6,014 nt of DNA from Akkermansia sp. (GTDB lineage Bacteria; Verrucomicrobiota; Verrucomicrobiia; Verrucomicrobiales; Akkermansiaceae), in the NCBI GenBank assembly GCA_017555465.1, contig JAFZGH010000250.1, positions 1 to 6,014 on the forward strand. The letters are read 5' to 3'. Shown in pieces: positions 1-6,014 of this stretch. The position numbers were made by a program, and so were the translations under genes. Below the pieces are notes generated by a model. The model had not been told where the DNA came from. It did not search any database and worked only from the letters and a program-made list of their open reading frames with translations. Position 1 is the first letter of the stretch; every line of letters begins with the position of its first letter.

Positions 1-1
1 G

Positions 2-1843
2 AAGAATCTGCAGAAACCTGAAAGCGGTAAAGCGGCCGTTCTTTCGTTTGGAGGGGAAGGAGGACGTGAGTTCCTGTTGGATGGAGTGCCGTTCCAGATC
101 CGTTCGGGCGAGATTCATCCGCAGCGTGTGCCTCGCGAGCACTGGCAGCACCGCATCCGCGCTGCCAAGGCCATGGGGTTGAATACAATTGCTTTCTATG
201 TGTTCTGGAATGCCATTGAACAGGAAGACTGCAGCTGGGATTTCAGCGGACGCAATGACATTGCAGCTTTTATTGATTTGTGCCAGAAGGAAGGCATGTG
301 GGTATTATTCCGCCCCGGCCCCTATGTGTGCGGTGAGTGGGATCTGGGCGGTCTGCCTACCTACCTCATCAAGGATGAGGTGACCCCGCTGCGCTACACC
401 GGCAACAAGCAGTTCATGAAAGCCCAGACCCGTTATCTGGAGAAAATGGCTGCTATTGCCATTCCCCGGCTCAGCAAGAACGGCGGCCCCATCCTTATGG
501 TGCAGCTTGAAAACGAATACGGTAGCTACAAGAGCGAGCACGATGAACTCGCCTATATCGAATGGCTCAAGAAATTCTGGGAAAAGAAAGGGGCAGGGCC
601 GTTCTATCTTTCTGAAGGCAGTGCACCGCACCACTTGCGCTTTGTGCCGCAGGGCGTGGCCGTGGGGCTGGACCCGGCAGACAATGCCTGGCAGATGCAG
701 AATGCGCTGCGCATAGCACCCGGTGTACCTGTATTCAGCAGTGAAACGTACCCTGGCTGGCTGCGCCACTGGGGCGAGGGTAACTGGACTCCCACTCGTA
801 ATACGCTGAATTCGGTGCGCTGGTATATGAAGGATGGCGTGTCCTTCAACATCTTTGTGTTGCATGGCGGTACGAACTTCGGCCTCACTGCCGGTGCCAA
901 TACCAACCCGGATGGCTCCAAGTTCGAGCCTGACCTTACCAGCTATGATTACGGCTCACCCATTGGCGAGAACGGTAATCTGACGAAGGAATATTTCGAA
1001 TATCGCGATATTATCAAATCTGCTCTGCCTGCCGGGGCTGATGTGCCGGAGCCTGTGCAGCCGGAAGCTATGGAGATTCCGGGATTCCGCCCAGAGATGG
1101 TATGCGATTTCCATGACCTGCGCGGTAAGCGCTTGAAGAAACGCTTTTTTGATACCCCGCCCACACTGGAAAGTCTAGGGCAGAATCAGGGCATCGGTAT
1201 CTATACAACTCGCATCCCTTCCGGCCCTGCGGCCACGCTGCATTGCAAGGCTCATGACTTTGCTCAGGTATATATGGGCGAAGAATTTATCGGCACGCTG
1301 GATCGCCGCCAGAACCAGATTCAGATAGAGCTGCCTGCCCGCCAGAAAGAAACGACGCTCAAGATTGTGGTCGATACCTTCGGCCACGTGAACTTCTCAA
1401 AATTCATGGAAAAAGACCGCAAGGGTATCATCGGCTCCGTGAAATTGGGCGAGAAGGAGCTCAGGGGTTGGCGGGTGGAGCGAATTGACCTGAACAAGCC
1501 TCTGCCTGCACCCGTGCACAAGACTGGTCATATGCGCGGCCGGGAGAAAGGCGCTCTCTACCGTGCTGAAGTAGATCTGCAGAATCCCATTGATACTTTC
1601 CTCGATATGCGCGGTTGGCAGAAGGGCTATGTCTGGGTGAATGGTCATTTGCTGGGGCGATACTGGAATATCGGCCCGCAGGAGCGCCTTTACTGCCCCG
1701 GCGAATTCCTGAAAAACGGCAAGAATACCGTCGAAATTCTCGACCTTTTCATGGTGACCGAAACGCCTCCTGCCATCTTCGGCAAGCCTGAGCGCAACAT
1801 GGAGGTGCACAAAGAGACCAAGAGCCTGAATAACCAGTGGTGA
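2..1843 (+). CDS. GH35 beta-galactosidase, 5'-truncated by the window edge
   Basis: Hydrolyses terminal beta-linked galactose from glycans, probably mucin-type or other host or dietary chains. The frame is open from base 2, giving 613 visible codons to the TGA at 1841-1843. The residues before the first candidate start (TTG at 77) already read as the family's opening strand (GGREFLLDGVPFQIRSGEIH), so the true start, and any signal peptide, lies upstream of the window. Numbering visible residues from base 2: the CGEWDLGGLP substrate-pocket motif starts at about 110; the acid/base Glu is E172 in QLENEYGSY (codon 515-517); the nucleophile is E248 in SSETYPGWLRHWGE (codon 743-745); HGGTNFG is at 288-294. 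These are the GH35 TIM-barrel hallmarks. After about residue 360 come beta-rich galactose-binding-like domains, ending with GWQKGYVWVNGHLLGRYW near 537-554, typical of the family's C-terminal jelly roll. All catalytic residues are present and no frameshift is seen. Family assignment is very firm; exact linkage specificity and cell location are not visible. Confidence 0.95.
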   Translation, partial: KNLQKPESGKAAVLSFGGEGGREFLLDGVPFQIRSGEIHPQRVPREHWQHRIRAAKAMGLNTIAFYVFWNAIEQEDCSWDFSGRNDIAAFIDLCQKEGMWVLFRPGPYVCGEWDLGGLPTYLIKDEVTPLRYTGNKQFMKAQTRYLEKMAAIAIPRLSKNGGPILMVQLENEYGSYKSEHDELAYIEWLKKFWEKKGAGPFYLSEGSAPHHLRFVPQGVAVGLDPADNAWQMQNALRIAPGVPVFSSETYPGWLRHWGEGNWTPTRNTLNSVRWYMKDGVSFNIFVLHGGTNFGLTAGANTNPDGSKFEPDLTSYDYGSPIGENGNLTKEYFEYRDIIKSALPAGADVPEPVQPEAMEIPGFRPEMVCDFHDLRGKRLKKRFFDTPPTLESLGQNQGIGIYTTRIPSGPAATLHCKAHDFAQVYMGEEFIGTLDRRQNQIQIELPARQKETTLKIVVDTFGHVNFSKFMEKDRKGIIGSVKLGEKELRGWRVERIDLNKPLPAPVHKTGHMRGREKGALYRAEVDLQNPIDTFLDMRGWQKGYVWVNGHLLGRYWNIGPQERLYCPGEFLKNGKNTVEILDLFMVTETPPAIFGKPERNMEVHKETKSLNNQW

Positions 1844-1869
1844 TTTAAGAACTCTTCTCCTGTTTCACG

Positions 1870-1900
1870 CCCGCCGGAAGTTCCGGCGGGTATTTTGTTG
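1870..1900 (+). terminator. Intrinsic terminator of the GH35 gene
   Basis: A perfect 9-bp GC-rich stem pairs 1870-1878 (cccgccgga) with 1882-1890 (tccggcggg) around a 3-nt loop, followed at once by the T-rich run tattttgttg. It begins 26 nt after the GH35 stop. On the opposite strand the hairpin is followed by purine-rich sequence, so it should act for + strand transcription only. Confidence 0.88.
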
Positions 1901-1964
1901 CGTGCACGGCAAATCGTTGAAGGGGAGAATCAGCTTTGAGTGGCGATTACACGCGCCGTGCATG
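1901..1964. repeat. Imperfect inverted repeat in the convergent intergenic region
   Basis: The arms cgtgcacggc (1901-1910) and gccgtgcatg (1955-1964) are complementary at 9 of 10 positions, and the exception can form a G-U pair in + strand RNA. Just inside, aatcg (1912-1916) can pair with cgatt (1944-1948), leaving a roughly 27-nt loop. It starts immediately after the T-tract of the GH35 terminator and ends 37 nt before the stop of the opposing PrsW gene. Neither strand has a T-run after it, so it is not a standard intrinsic terminator. It could be a Rho-independent-like end without a U-tract, an mRNA-stabilising 3' hairpin for the PrsW transcript, part of a small RNA, or a chance repeat. Confidence 0.45.
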
Positions 1965-2001
1965 CCAACTCCTTTGCCAGCATAATTAAGGTGGCCTTTC
2001 A

Positions 2002-3264
2002 CTACTCCGGCAGGCCTAGGTAGCGTTGTTCTTCTCGGATCTGGTGCAGGCCGGCCTGTACCAGGCGCAGCGCAACGCCCCAGGCGATGATGCCCAGCAC
2101 CAGGAATCGCAGCAGGCCGAAGCCTGCGAGCCACTGAGTGTTCCACACCAGATGCAGCACCACGGGTATCAGGGCGATGCGCAGGAAACGGATGTCGGAC
2201 AGAATGCTCCAGTCGATGCGCGGGTTGTTGATGTCGCGGTGGCCTTCGGTGATGCGCTGGTGGAGCACCAGCCAGTAGGCCCCGGCAGTGATGGCGGTCC
2301 ACACGATGTGCCCGAAGGGGGTGATGAGCGCGCGTACCTGCATGACTGCGTCGGGGTCGAGCGCGGCATCGGCCTGGGCGGCGAGGGCAGCGCCCTGTGC
2401 GGGATTGATGGTGCTGACCACTTCTGCAGCGGCAGTGCTGCTGATGTAGCGCATCAGTTCGGTGAAGGTGTAGCCCGCGCTTTCAAAGGCGGCAAAGCCT
2501 GCCCCTACGCCAGCCCCCAGCAGTAGTCCGGTGAGTATGCGGCCATTGCGTCGGCTGCCTGCTATCAGAATGGCGGCCAGCAATTTGGCGGGTTCCTCAA
2601 TGGGGCCTGCCACCCAGGGCCGCACTGCCGGACTGAATTCCATCAGCATCAGGGCAAAGATGAGCGCTATCAAACCACCATACAGCATGGCGCGTATCAA
2701 CTCCAGAAAGGGGACTTCCCGTCGCACATTCAGCTCGAAGAACAGAACCGCCACGCAGAAAGGAATGGCAAAATTGCCCACAAAGATGAGTCCGGGAATC
2801 AGGTTCGGGTTCTCAAAAGTGTTGCAGGCCCAGTTGAAACCGAAATAGAGCACCAGACAGGCGGCCAGCAGACGCGCAAAAATCCACGGGCTGGGCCAGG
2901 AGCTGTTCACTGCATGCAGGGGCGGGGTGGTGCCATGTGTGCCGCAGCAGAAGACCTCCAGCACTTCTTCCCGGTTGTGGCGTCGGAAGACATCGGCAAA
3001 GAAATGCTTAAGCGAAAAGCCTCCGAGTCCTTTTAATCCGGTGATATCATCCAGTGCTGTGGCTTCGGCCTCGTTGAACGCTTCGTCCAGGTGGTAGATA
3101 CGTTCGCTGCCTTTCTTGCGCAGCATGATATCATTGTTGATTAAATCCCGTCGCAGCATCTCACGCAGTTCCTTGAGACTATACGGCCCTTCTTCCTCTC
3201 CCTGGGGAAGCAGAATGTAGTAGATAATCTCCTGACGCTTGGTGGATGAAGGCATTCGCGCCAT
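2002..3264 (-). CDS. PrsW-family intramembrane protease with N-terminal GYF_2-like domain
   Basis: Predicted multi-pass inner-membrane protease of the PrsW family, related to CPBP/CAAX proteases. In Bacillus subtilis PrsW makes the first cut in the anti-sigma factor RsiW; the substrate here is unknown. I start it at ATG 3264 (420 aa) because AAGGGAG lies 4 nt upstream; the longer frame begins at a TTG (3279) that sits inside that site. Residues about 13-62 look like a GYF_2 domain (IYYILLPQGEEEGPYSLKEL). A soluble linker to about 125 includes GFSLKHFFADVFRRH and a Cys pair. About eight hydrophobic segments follow from about 126 to 400. The protease signatures are present: GPIEEPAK (E223, E224), AAFESAGY (F260, E261), H319 in PFGHIVW and H371 in VVLHLVWN. 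No signal peptide is seen; the N-terminal domain is probably cytoplasmic. It lies 52 nt downstream of the GH20 gene on the same strand and may be its operon partner, or be driven by the promoter in the gap. Family call firm, function inferred. Confidence 0.9.
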   Translation of the reverse strand: MARMPSSTKRQEIIYYILLPQGEEEGPYSLKELREMLRRDLINNDIMLRKKGSERIYHLDEAFNEAEATALDDITGLKGLGGFSLKHFFADVFRRHNREEVLEVFCCGTHGTTPPLHAVNSSWPSPWIFARLLAACLVLYFGFNWACNTFENPNLIPGLIFVGNFAIPFCVAVLFFELNVRREVPFLELIRAMLYGGLIALIFALMLMEFSPAVRPWVAGPIEEPAKLLAAILIAGSRRNGRILTGLLLGAGVGAGFAAFESAGYTFTELMRYISSTAAAEVVSTINPAQGAALAAQADAALDPDAVMQVRALITPFGHIVWTAITAGAYWLVLHQRITEGHRDINNPRIDWSILSDIRFLRIALIPVVLHLVWNTQWLAGFGLLRFLVLGIIAWGVALRLVQAGLHQIREEQRYLGLPE

Positions 3265-3291
3265 AGTACTCCCTTGCAATCAGTGTGTCAA
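3263..3291 (-). promoter_or_regulatory. Candidate sigma-70-type promoter in the GH20-PrsW gap
   Basis: Reading the minus strand, a consensus -35 box TTGACA (3291-3286) is followed by exactly 17 nt and then TACTAT (3268-3263), a good match to TATAAT. The -10 box overlaps the ATG at 3264, so transcription would begin near 3256, just at the second in-frame ATG (3255). If real, it would make a leaderless or nearly leaderless mRNA for a PrsW protein three residues shorter. It may instead be a chance match; there is no direct evidence of activity. Confidence 0.4.
3269..3275 (-). promoter_or_regulatory. Shine-Dalgarno site deciding the PrsW start
   Basis: AAGGGAG on the minus strand ends 4 nt before ATG 3264. 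It is the only clear Shine-Dalgarno sequence at any of the starts visible in this window. It favours ATG 3264 over the TTG at 3279 (which overlaps the site) and over the ATG at 3255 (13 nt away, rather far). Confidence 0.65.
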
Positions 3292-3294
3292 GGG
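3271..3294 (-). repeat. Short inverted repeat covering the PrsW ribosome binding site
   Basis: On the minus strand CCCTTG (3294-3289) and CAAGGG (3276-3271) are perfect 6-bp inverted repeats separated by 12 nt. The second arm overlaps the AAGGGAG Shine-Dalgarno site and the first overlaps the TTGACA -35 box. In a transcript reading through from the GH20 gene the hairpin could mask the ribosome binding site; as DNA it could be an operator. The stem is short, so chance is possible. Confidence 0.35.
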
Positions 3295-3316
3295 TTAACT
3301 TGGCTCTCTGTATTCC

Positions 3317-4894
3317 TTAGGGAAATCTGGGCGAGCCGTCCTCCTGGCGGTAGTTGATGTTCTGCGAATCAAACCAGGGGAAGTGGGTCTGGAGGCGGCG
3401 GGAGAAGTCTGCCGTATCCAGTCGATTCGGTGTGCCGTATCTCCAGGCGTGTTCGGCCAGGGCGCAAATGCGGGGCACGAGCATGAACTCCAGTTTCTTC
3501 ATGTTGGGGATACACTCGCTCCACAGGTTGGCCTGCATGCCGATGACCTGGTTGCCGGGAACGGCGGTATCGAAGTTGAGCACGTGGGCGCAGTCGATGT
3601 TGTCGAAACCAGTGAGGCCTGTGTAGAATGAGTCTGCCGGGTTTTTTCCGTAGGGGAAGTTGAAGTAGAAAGCGTGAATGGGGCAGAGGATGAGCTGGTG
3701 GCCGCGTCTGGCGGCAATGCGGGCATGGTCCATCCCCCGCCAGGCCATGACCACGGCATCCTGCGGCAGCTGCGGAGCGCACATGATTTCATCCCAGCCG
3801 ACCATGCGGCGGCCATGCTTGCGGAGCACCTGGGCGCAGAAGTGGGTGAAATGGTCCTGAATCTGGCTTTCGCGGGTGTAGCCGTGCTGCTTCATGAAAG
3901 CCTGGGCTGCAGGGCTGGTTTTCCACTGGTCGCGGGGCACTTCATCACCGCCAATGTGGATATAGGGAGCTTGCGGGAAGAGTTCGCATACTTCGGCCAG
4001 CACATCCTCAATGAACTGGAAGGTAAAGGCATTAGGCCCCATGACATGCGTGAACACGCCCCAGCCGGTCACCACTTCGGGGGAAAAGCCGGGGCAATCC
4101 TGATTGCCGAGCTGGGGGTAGGCCGCAACGGCCGCGCTGGCGTGGCCGGGAATTTCAATTTCGGGGATGACGGTGATGCCTCGGCTGTGGGCATATTCCA
4201 CCACATCGTGGATTTCGTCCTGCGAGTAGAAGAACTCCACCGGCTTGCCATCTCGCTTTTCCTGGTTAATCCAGCACGCTGTTTCCTTGCGTTTGCTGCC
4301 GATTTCGGTGAGCCGGGGGTATTTCTTAATCTCGATACGCCAACCTTGGTCATCGCAGAGGTGCCAGTGCAGGCGGTTGAGCTTGTAGCGCGCCATGAGG
4401 TCAAGAATGCGCTTCGTATCCGCCACGCTGATGGGGTGGCGGCTGGGATCGAGCATGATGCCGCGGTGCTGTAGTGCCGGGGCGTCTTCCACCTGCATGG
4501 CGGGGAGCGTTCCGTTCTGCTCCGCCTGCGCTAGCGTTTGTGCTGCTGCGTGCAGGGCAAGGGGAGAGGCCACCCCAATGCTGATTTGCTGCCCGGTCAC
4601 GCAGAGCGTGTAGGCTTCCGGGTTGCTGTGTTCAATCGTGTGCACGTTCAGCCCGCCCTCCATTTCCTCGGGGAGAATGGTGAAGCCAGCCGCCATGAGA
4701 GCCCGGATGGCGGCACGCCCCAGTTCACTGTGGCTGGTGGCAATATCCACGCGGATGCCGTCGTTCAGGGCAAATCCGGGGGCGTTTTCTGCCTGTTCGA
4801 GCTGCAGCGGCTGGGGAATGAGTGCTGCGCTGAGGGGGAGTACGAAGGAAGCGAGCGCCAGCGGAAGGAGGCGCAGGAGTGATGCGTATTTCAT
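3317..4894 (-). CDS. Exported GH20 beta-N-acetylhexosaminidase
   Basis: Removes terminal beta-linked GlcNAc or GalNAc by substrate-assisted catalysis, in the periplasm or outside the cell. The 525-aa protein starts with a Sec signal peptide (K2 and R8, hydrophobic core to about residue 22, likely cleavage after SAA at about 24; no lipobox Cys). Residues about 25-140 form the GH20b-type N-terminal domain, and about 143-486 the catalytic TIM barrel. Hallmarks are RGIMLDPSRHP (144-154, with the sugar-binding Arg at 152), LHWHLCDDQGWR (175-186), IPEIEIPGH (243-251), HIGGDE with the catalytic D317-E318 pair (313-318), GWDE (366-369) and QANLWSE (454-460). Length fits a minimal GH20 enzyme; there is no added carbohydrate-binding module. 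The ATG lies 12 nt after the sufD stop in the same frame, and the gap (CTGCTACCTCTC) has no Shine-Dalgarno sequence, so translation may be coupled to sufD or SD-independent. An exported glycosidase behind an Fe-S assembly gene is an odd pairing. Specificity (GlcNAc versus GalNAc, linkage) cannot be read from sequence. Confidence 0.95.
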   Translation of the reverse strand: MKYASLLRLLPLALASFVLPLSAALIPQPLQLEQAENAPGFALNDGIRVDIATSHSELGRAAIRALMAAGFTILPEEMEGGLNVHTIEHSNPEAYTLCVTGQQISIGVASPLALHAAAQTLAQAEQNGTLPAMQVEDAPALQHRGIMLDPSRHPISVADTKRILDLMARYKLNRLHWHLCDDQGWRIEIKKYPRLTEIGSKRKETACWINQEKRDGKPVEFFYSQDEIHDVVEYAHSRGITVIPEIEIPGHASAAVAAYPQLGNQDCPGFSPEVVTGWGVFTHVMGPNAFTFQFIEDVLAEVCELFPQAPYIHIGGDEVPRDQWKTSPAAQAFMKQHGYTRESQIQDHFTHFCAQVLRKHGRRMVGWDEIMCAPQLPQDAVVMAWRGMDHARIAARRGHQLILCPIHAFYFNFPYGKNPADSFYTGLTGFDNIDCAHVLNFDTAVPGNQVIGMQANLWSECIPNMKKLEFMLVPRICALAEHAWRYGTPNRLDTADFSRRLQTHFPWFDSQNINYRQEDGSPRFP

Positions 4895-4906
4895 GAGAGG
4901 TAGCAG

Positions 4907-6001
4907 TTATGATTGCTCGTATTTTTCGATGGCATCCTTGATGAAGCCATAGGATAGCAGCGCTATGGCATCTTCGCGGGAAATACCGCGGGAGAGCAGG
5001 TAGAAGAGCTGTTCCTCATCAACCGGGGCGCTGGCGCTGCCGTGTGAGCAGCGTACTTTGTCTGCAAGGATTTCGAGACCGGGCAGGGAATTCACCGTGG
5101 CGTCCTCACTGAGCAGGAGGTTGCGGTTGCTCTGGTAGGCATCGGTGTTGTGCGCGCCGGGTGCCACGTAGATATTGCCGGCAAAGGTAGCCGTGGCGTT
5201 CCCATCCAGCACGTTCTTGTAAAGCAGGTTGCTGGTGGCACCGCCCACATGGTGAATCTGGCTGGTGTGCTGGTCGAGCACGCTGCTGCGCTGCTCATTG
5301 GCAGAGTATAGCTGGATATCCGACCCCGGGGCGTAGATTTCTGCCACTGTTTCCTCACGTGCCCAGCTGTGTGAATCGTGCTTGGTGAGCTGAATGACCT
5401 GGCCACCCATGTTCTGGATGTTGGTGATGCACATGTAGCGTTCCATGCTGGCGCTGTGGAGCATGAGTTTCAGCTTCGCTCCCTCGGCAACCTGAATGTT
5501 GCGAGTAGCAAACATGGAGGCATTGTCACCATTGCCCTGGTGGATTTCGACCACCTCTGCTTTCACACCGGGTGCCACCATGATGAAGGTGGAGGGGGTG
5601 AATAAGCCGGAGCTGGTGTATTCAATACGGATGGGTTCCCTGGTGTCTTCTTCGATGTAGAGCGCATAGCCACTGCCGAAGCGCTTCAGGTGCATGCCGA
5701 GCAGGGCATCGGAGCCGATGGTGGGCATGAGCATCTCGGTCTGGCGAAGGTCGTCATCTTCTGCACTCACGGGAACGGCCGCTTCTCCAGCGTGCTGCAC
5801 GGAGCATTCGCCCTGTGAGGGCGTATCACTCTGCAGCAATTCTGCCAAAGCCGTAGCATACTTATGCGGTCGGCCGAAGCGCCAGTCTTCGTTCAGCCGG
5901 TTGGGAATCTCTGCTTTGGCAAAGCGCTCTTCGCTTTCCTTGAGGGCGGCGGCCAGCTTCGCCTCTGCTTCGGCTTTGGCAAAGGCTTCTTCGATGCTCA
6001 T
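4907..6001 (-). CDS. sufD: Fe-S cluster assembly protein SufD
   Basis: Cytoplasmic scaffold subunit of the SufBCD complex, which builds Fe-S clusters using the SufC ATPase. The 364-aa reading frame has an Ala/Glu/Lys-rich helical N-terminus (1-30), then the SufD-type segment IPNRLNEDWRFGRPHKY (about 32-48), a long beta-helix core (about 130-315), and the diagnostic C-terminus: AYQSNRNLLLS (288-298), LPGLEILADKVRCSHGSA (306-323) and DEEQLFYLLSRGIS (328-341). H320 in CSHG matches the conserved His of SufD at the SufB-SufD interface. SufD rather than SufB is indicated by the N-terminal segment and size, though it is shorter than the roughly 420-440 aa of E. coli and B. subtilis SufD. I use the ATG at 6001, but no stop lies between it and the window edge and no Shine-Dalgarno is seen in the 13 bases available, so the start could be further upstream. 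SufB and SufC genes would be expected just beyond the right edge. The next gene on the strand (GH20) follows after 12 nt. Confidence 0.92.
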   Translation of the reverse strand: MSIEEAFAKAEAEAKLAAALKESEERFAKAEIPNRLNEDWRFGRPHKYATALAELLQSDTPSQGECSVQHAGEAAVPVSAEDDDLRQTEMLMPTIGSDALLGMHLKRFGSGYALYIEEDTREPIRIEYTSSGLFTPSTFIMVAPGVKAEVVEIHQGNGDNASMFATRNIQVAEGAKLKLMLHSASMERYMCITNIQNMGGQVIQLTKHDSHSWAREETVAEIYAPGSDIQLYSANEQRSSVLDQHTSQIHHVGGATSNLLYKNVLDGNATATFAGNIYVAPGAHNTDAYQSNRNLLLSEDATVNSLPGLEILADKVRCSHGSASAPVDEEQLFYLLSRGISREDAIALLSYGFIKDAIEKYEQS

Positions 6002-6014
6002 GCTTTCGGGAAAA

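Noticed and set aside
305..865. 186-aa open frame antisense to GH35
   Set aside because: It covers the invariant catalytic region of GH35 on the other strand and shows no family resemblance.
77..1843. A 588-aa GH35 protein starting at TTG 77
   Set aside because: The frame is open to base 2 and the upstream codons encode conserved family sequence (GGREFLL), so 77 is an internal Leu codon and the gene is cut by the window edge.
1865..2302. 145-aa open frame on the minus strand crossing the intergenic region
   Set aside because: It overlaps the end of the PrsW gene in another frame, is very Arg/His/Pro-rich, and runs through the two intergenic hairpins; no coding support.
2026..2526. 166-aa open frame on the + strand
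   Set aside because: Antisense to the membrane-spanning half of the PrsW gene; composition is Gly/Ala/Val/Asp-rich shadow sequence with no motif.
3265..3279. TTG 3279 as the PrsW start (425 aa)
   Set aside because: It overlaps the AAGGGAG Shine-Dalgarno site that serves the ATG at 3264, and the extra five residues add no recognisable domain sequence.
3674..4474. 266-aa open frame on the + strand
   Set aside because: It lies wholly antisense to the conserved catalytic part of the GH20 gene, has no recognisable domain and reads like a shadow caused by GC-rich codon use.
4895..4950. A separate promoter for the GH20 gene at the end of sufD
   Set aside because: No pair of -35 and -10 boxes with acceptable spacing was visible; only weak AT-rich words (for example CATAAC) occur.
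1..6014. Mobile elements, CRISPR arrays, tRNA or rRNA genes, prophage or defence genes
   Set aside because: No regularly spaced repeats, transposase or integrase motifs, terminal inverted repeats with target duplications, or structured RNA genes were recognised anywhere in the window.

Overview
The window looks like chromosomal DNA of a glycan-degrading Gram-negative bacterium, most plausibly a gut Verrucomicrobium of the Akkermansia type. The basis is moderately high GC, a GH35 beta-galactosidase and an exported GH20 beta-N-acetylhexosaminidase close together (the pair that trims Gal and GlcNAc/GalNAc from mucin-type glycans), and a GYF_2-PrsW fusion protein of a kind I associate with the Planctomycetes/Verrucomicrobia group. 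The taxonomic call is inferred from gene content, not from a marker gene.

Layout. Positions 2-1843 (+) hold the 3' part of a GH35 beta-galactosidase gene that runs off the left edge. It ends at a strong intrinsic terminator (1870-1900). A 158-bp convergent intergenic region follows, with a second, imperfect inverted repeat at 1901-1964. Everything to the right is on the minus strand and reads, in transcription order, sufD (6001-4907), a GH20 hexosaminidase (4894-3317) and a PrsW-type membrane protease (3264-2002). The gaps are 12 and 52 nt, so the three may be co-transcribed. The 52-nt gap also carries a good sigma-70-like promoter and a small hairpin over the PrsW ribosome binding site.

How the genes relate. 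The two glycosidases can act in sequence on beta-galactosyl-HexNAc chains, GH35 removing Gal and GH20 the exposed HexNAc. They lie in separate, convergent transcription units. SufD is a housekeeping Fe-S assembly protein; its usual partners SufB and SufC would be expected beyond the right edge. PrsW-family proteins are intramembrane proteases, in the best-known case acting on an anti-sigma factor, but no sigma/anti-sigma pair is visible here, so its substrate is unknown.

I see no tRNA, rRNA, CRISPR array, insertion sequence or phage gene. The region is mostly ordinary coding DNA. The points worth a second look are the short gene junctions (SD-less, same-frame sufD/GH20; promoter overlapping the PrsW start codon), the unexplained intergenic inverted repeat and the gene order itself. 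I found no convincing previously undescribed system.
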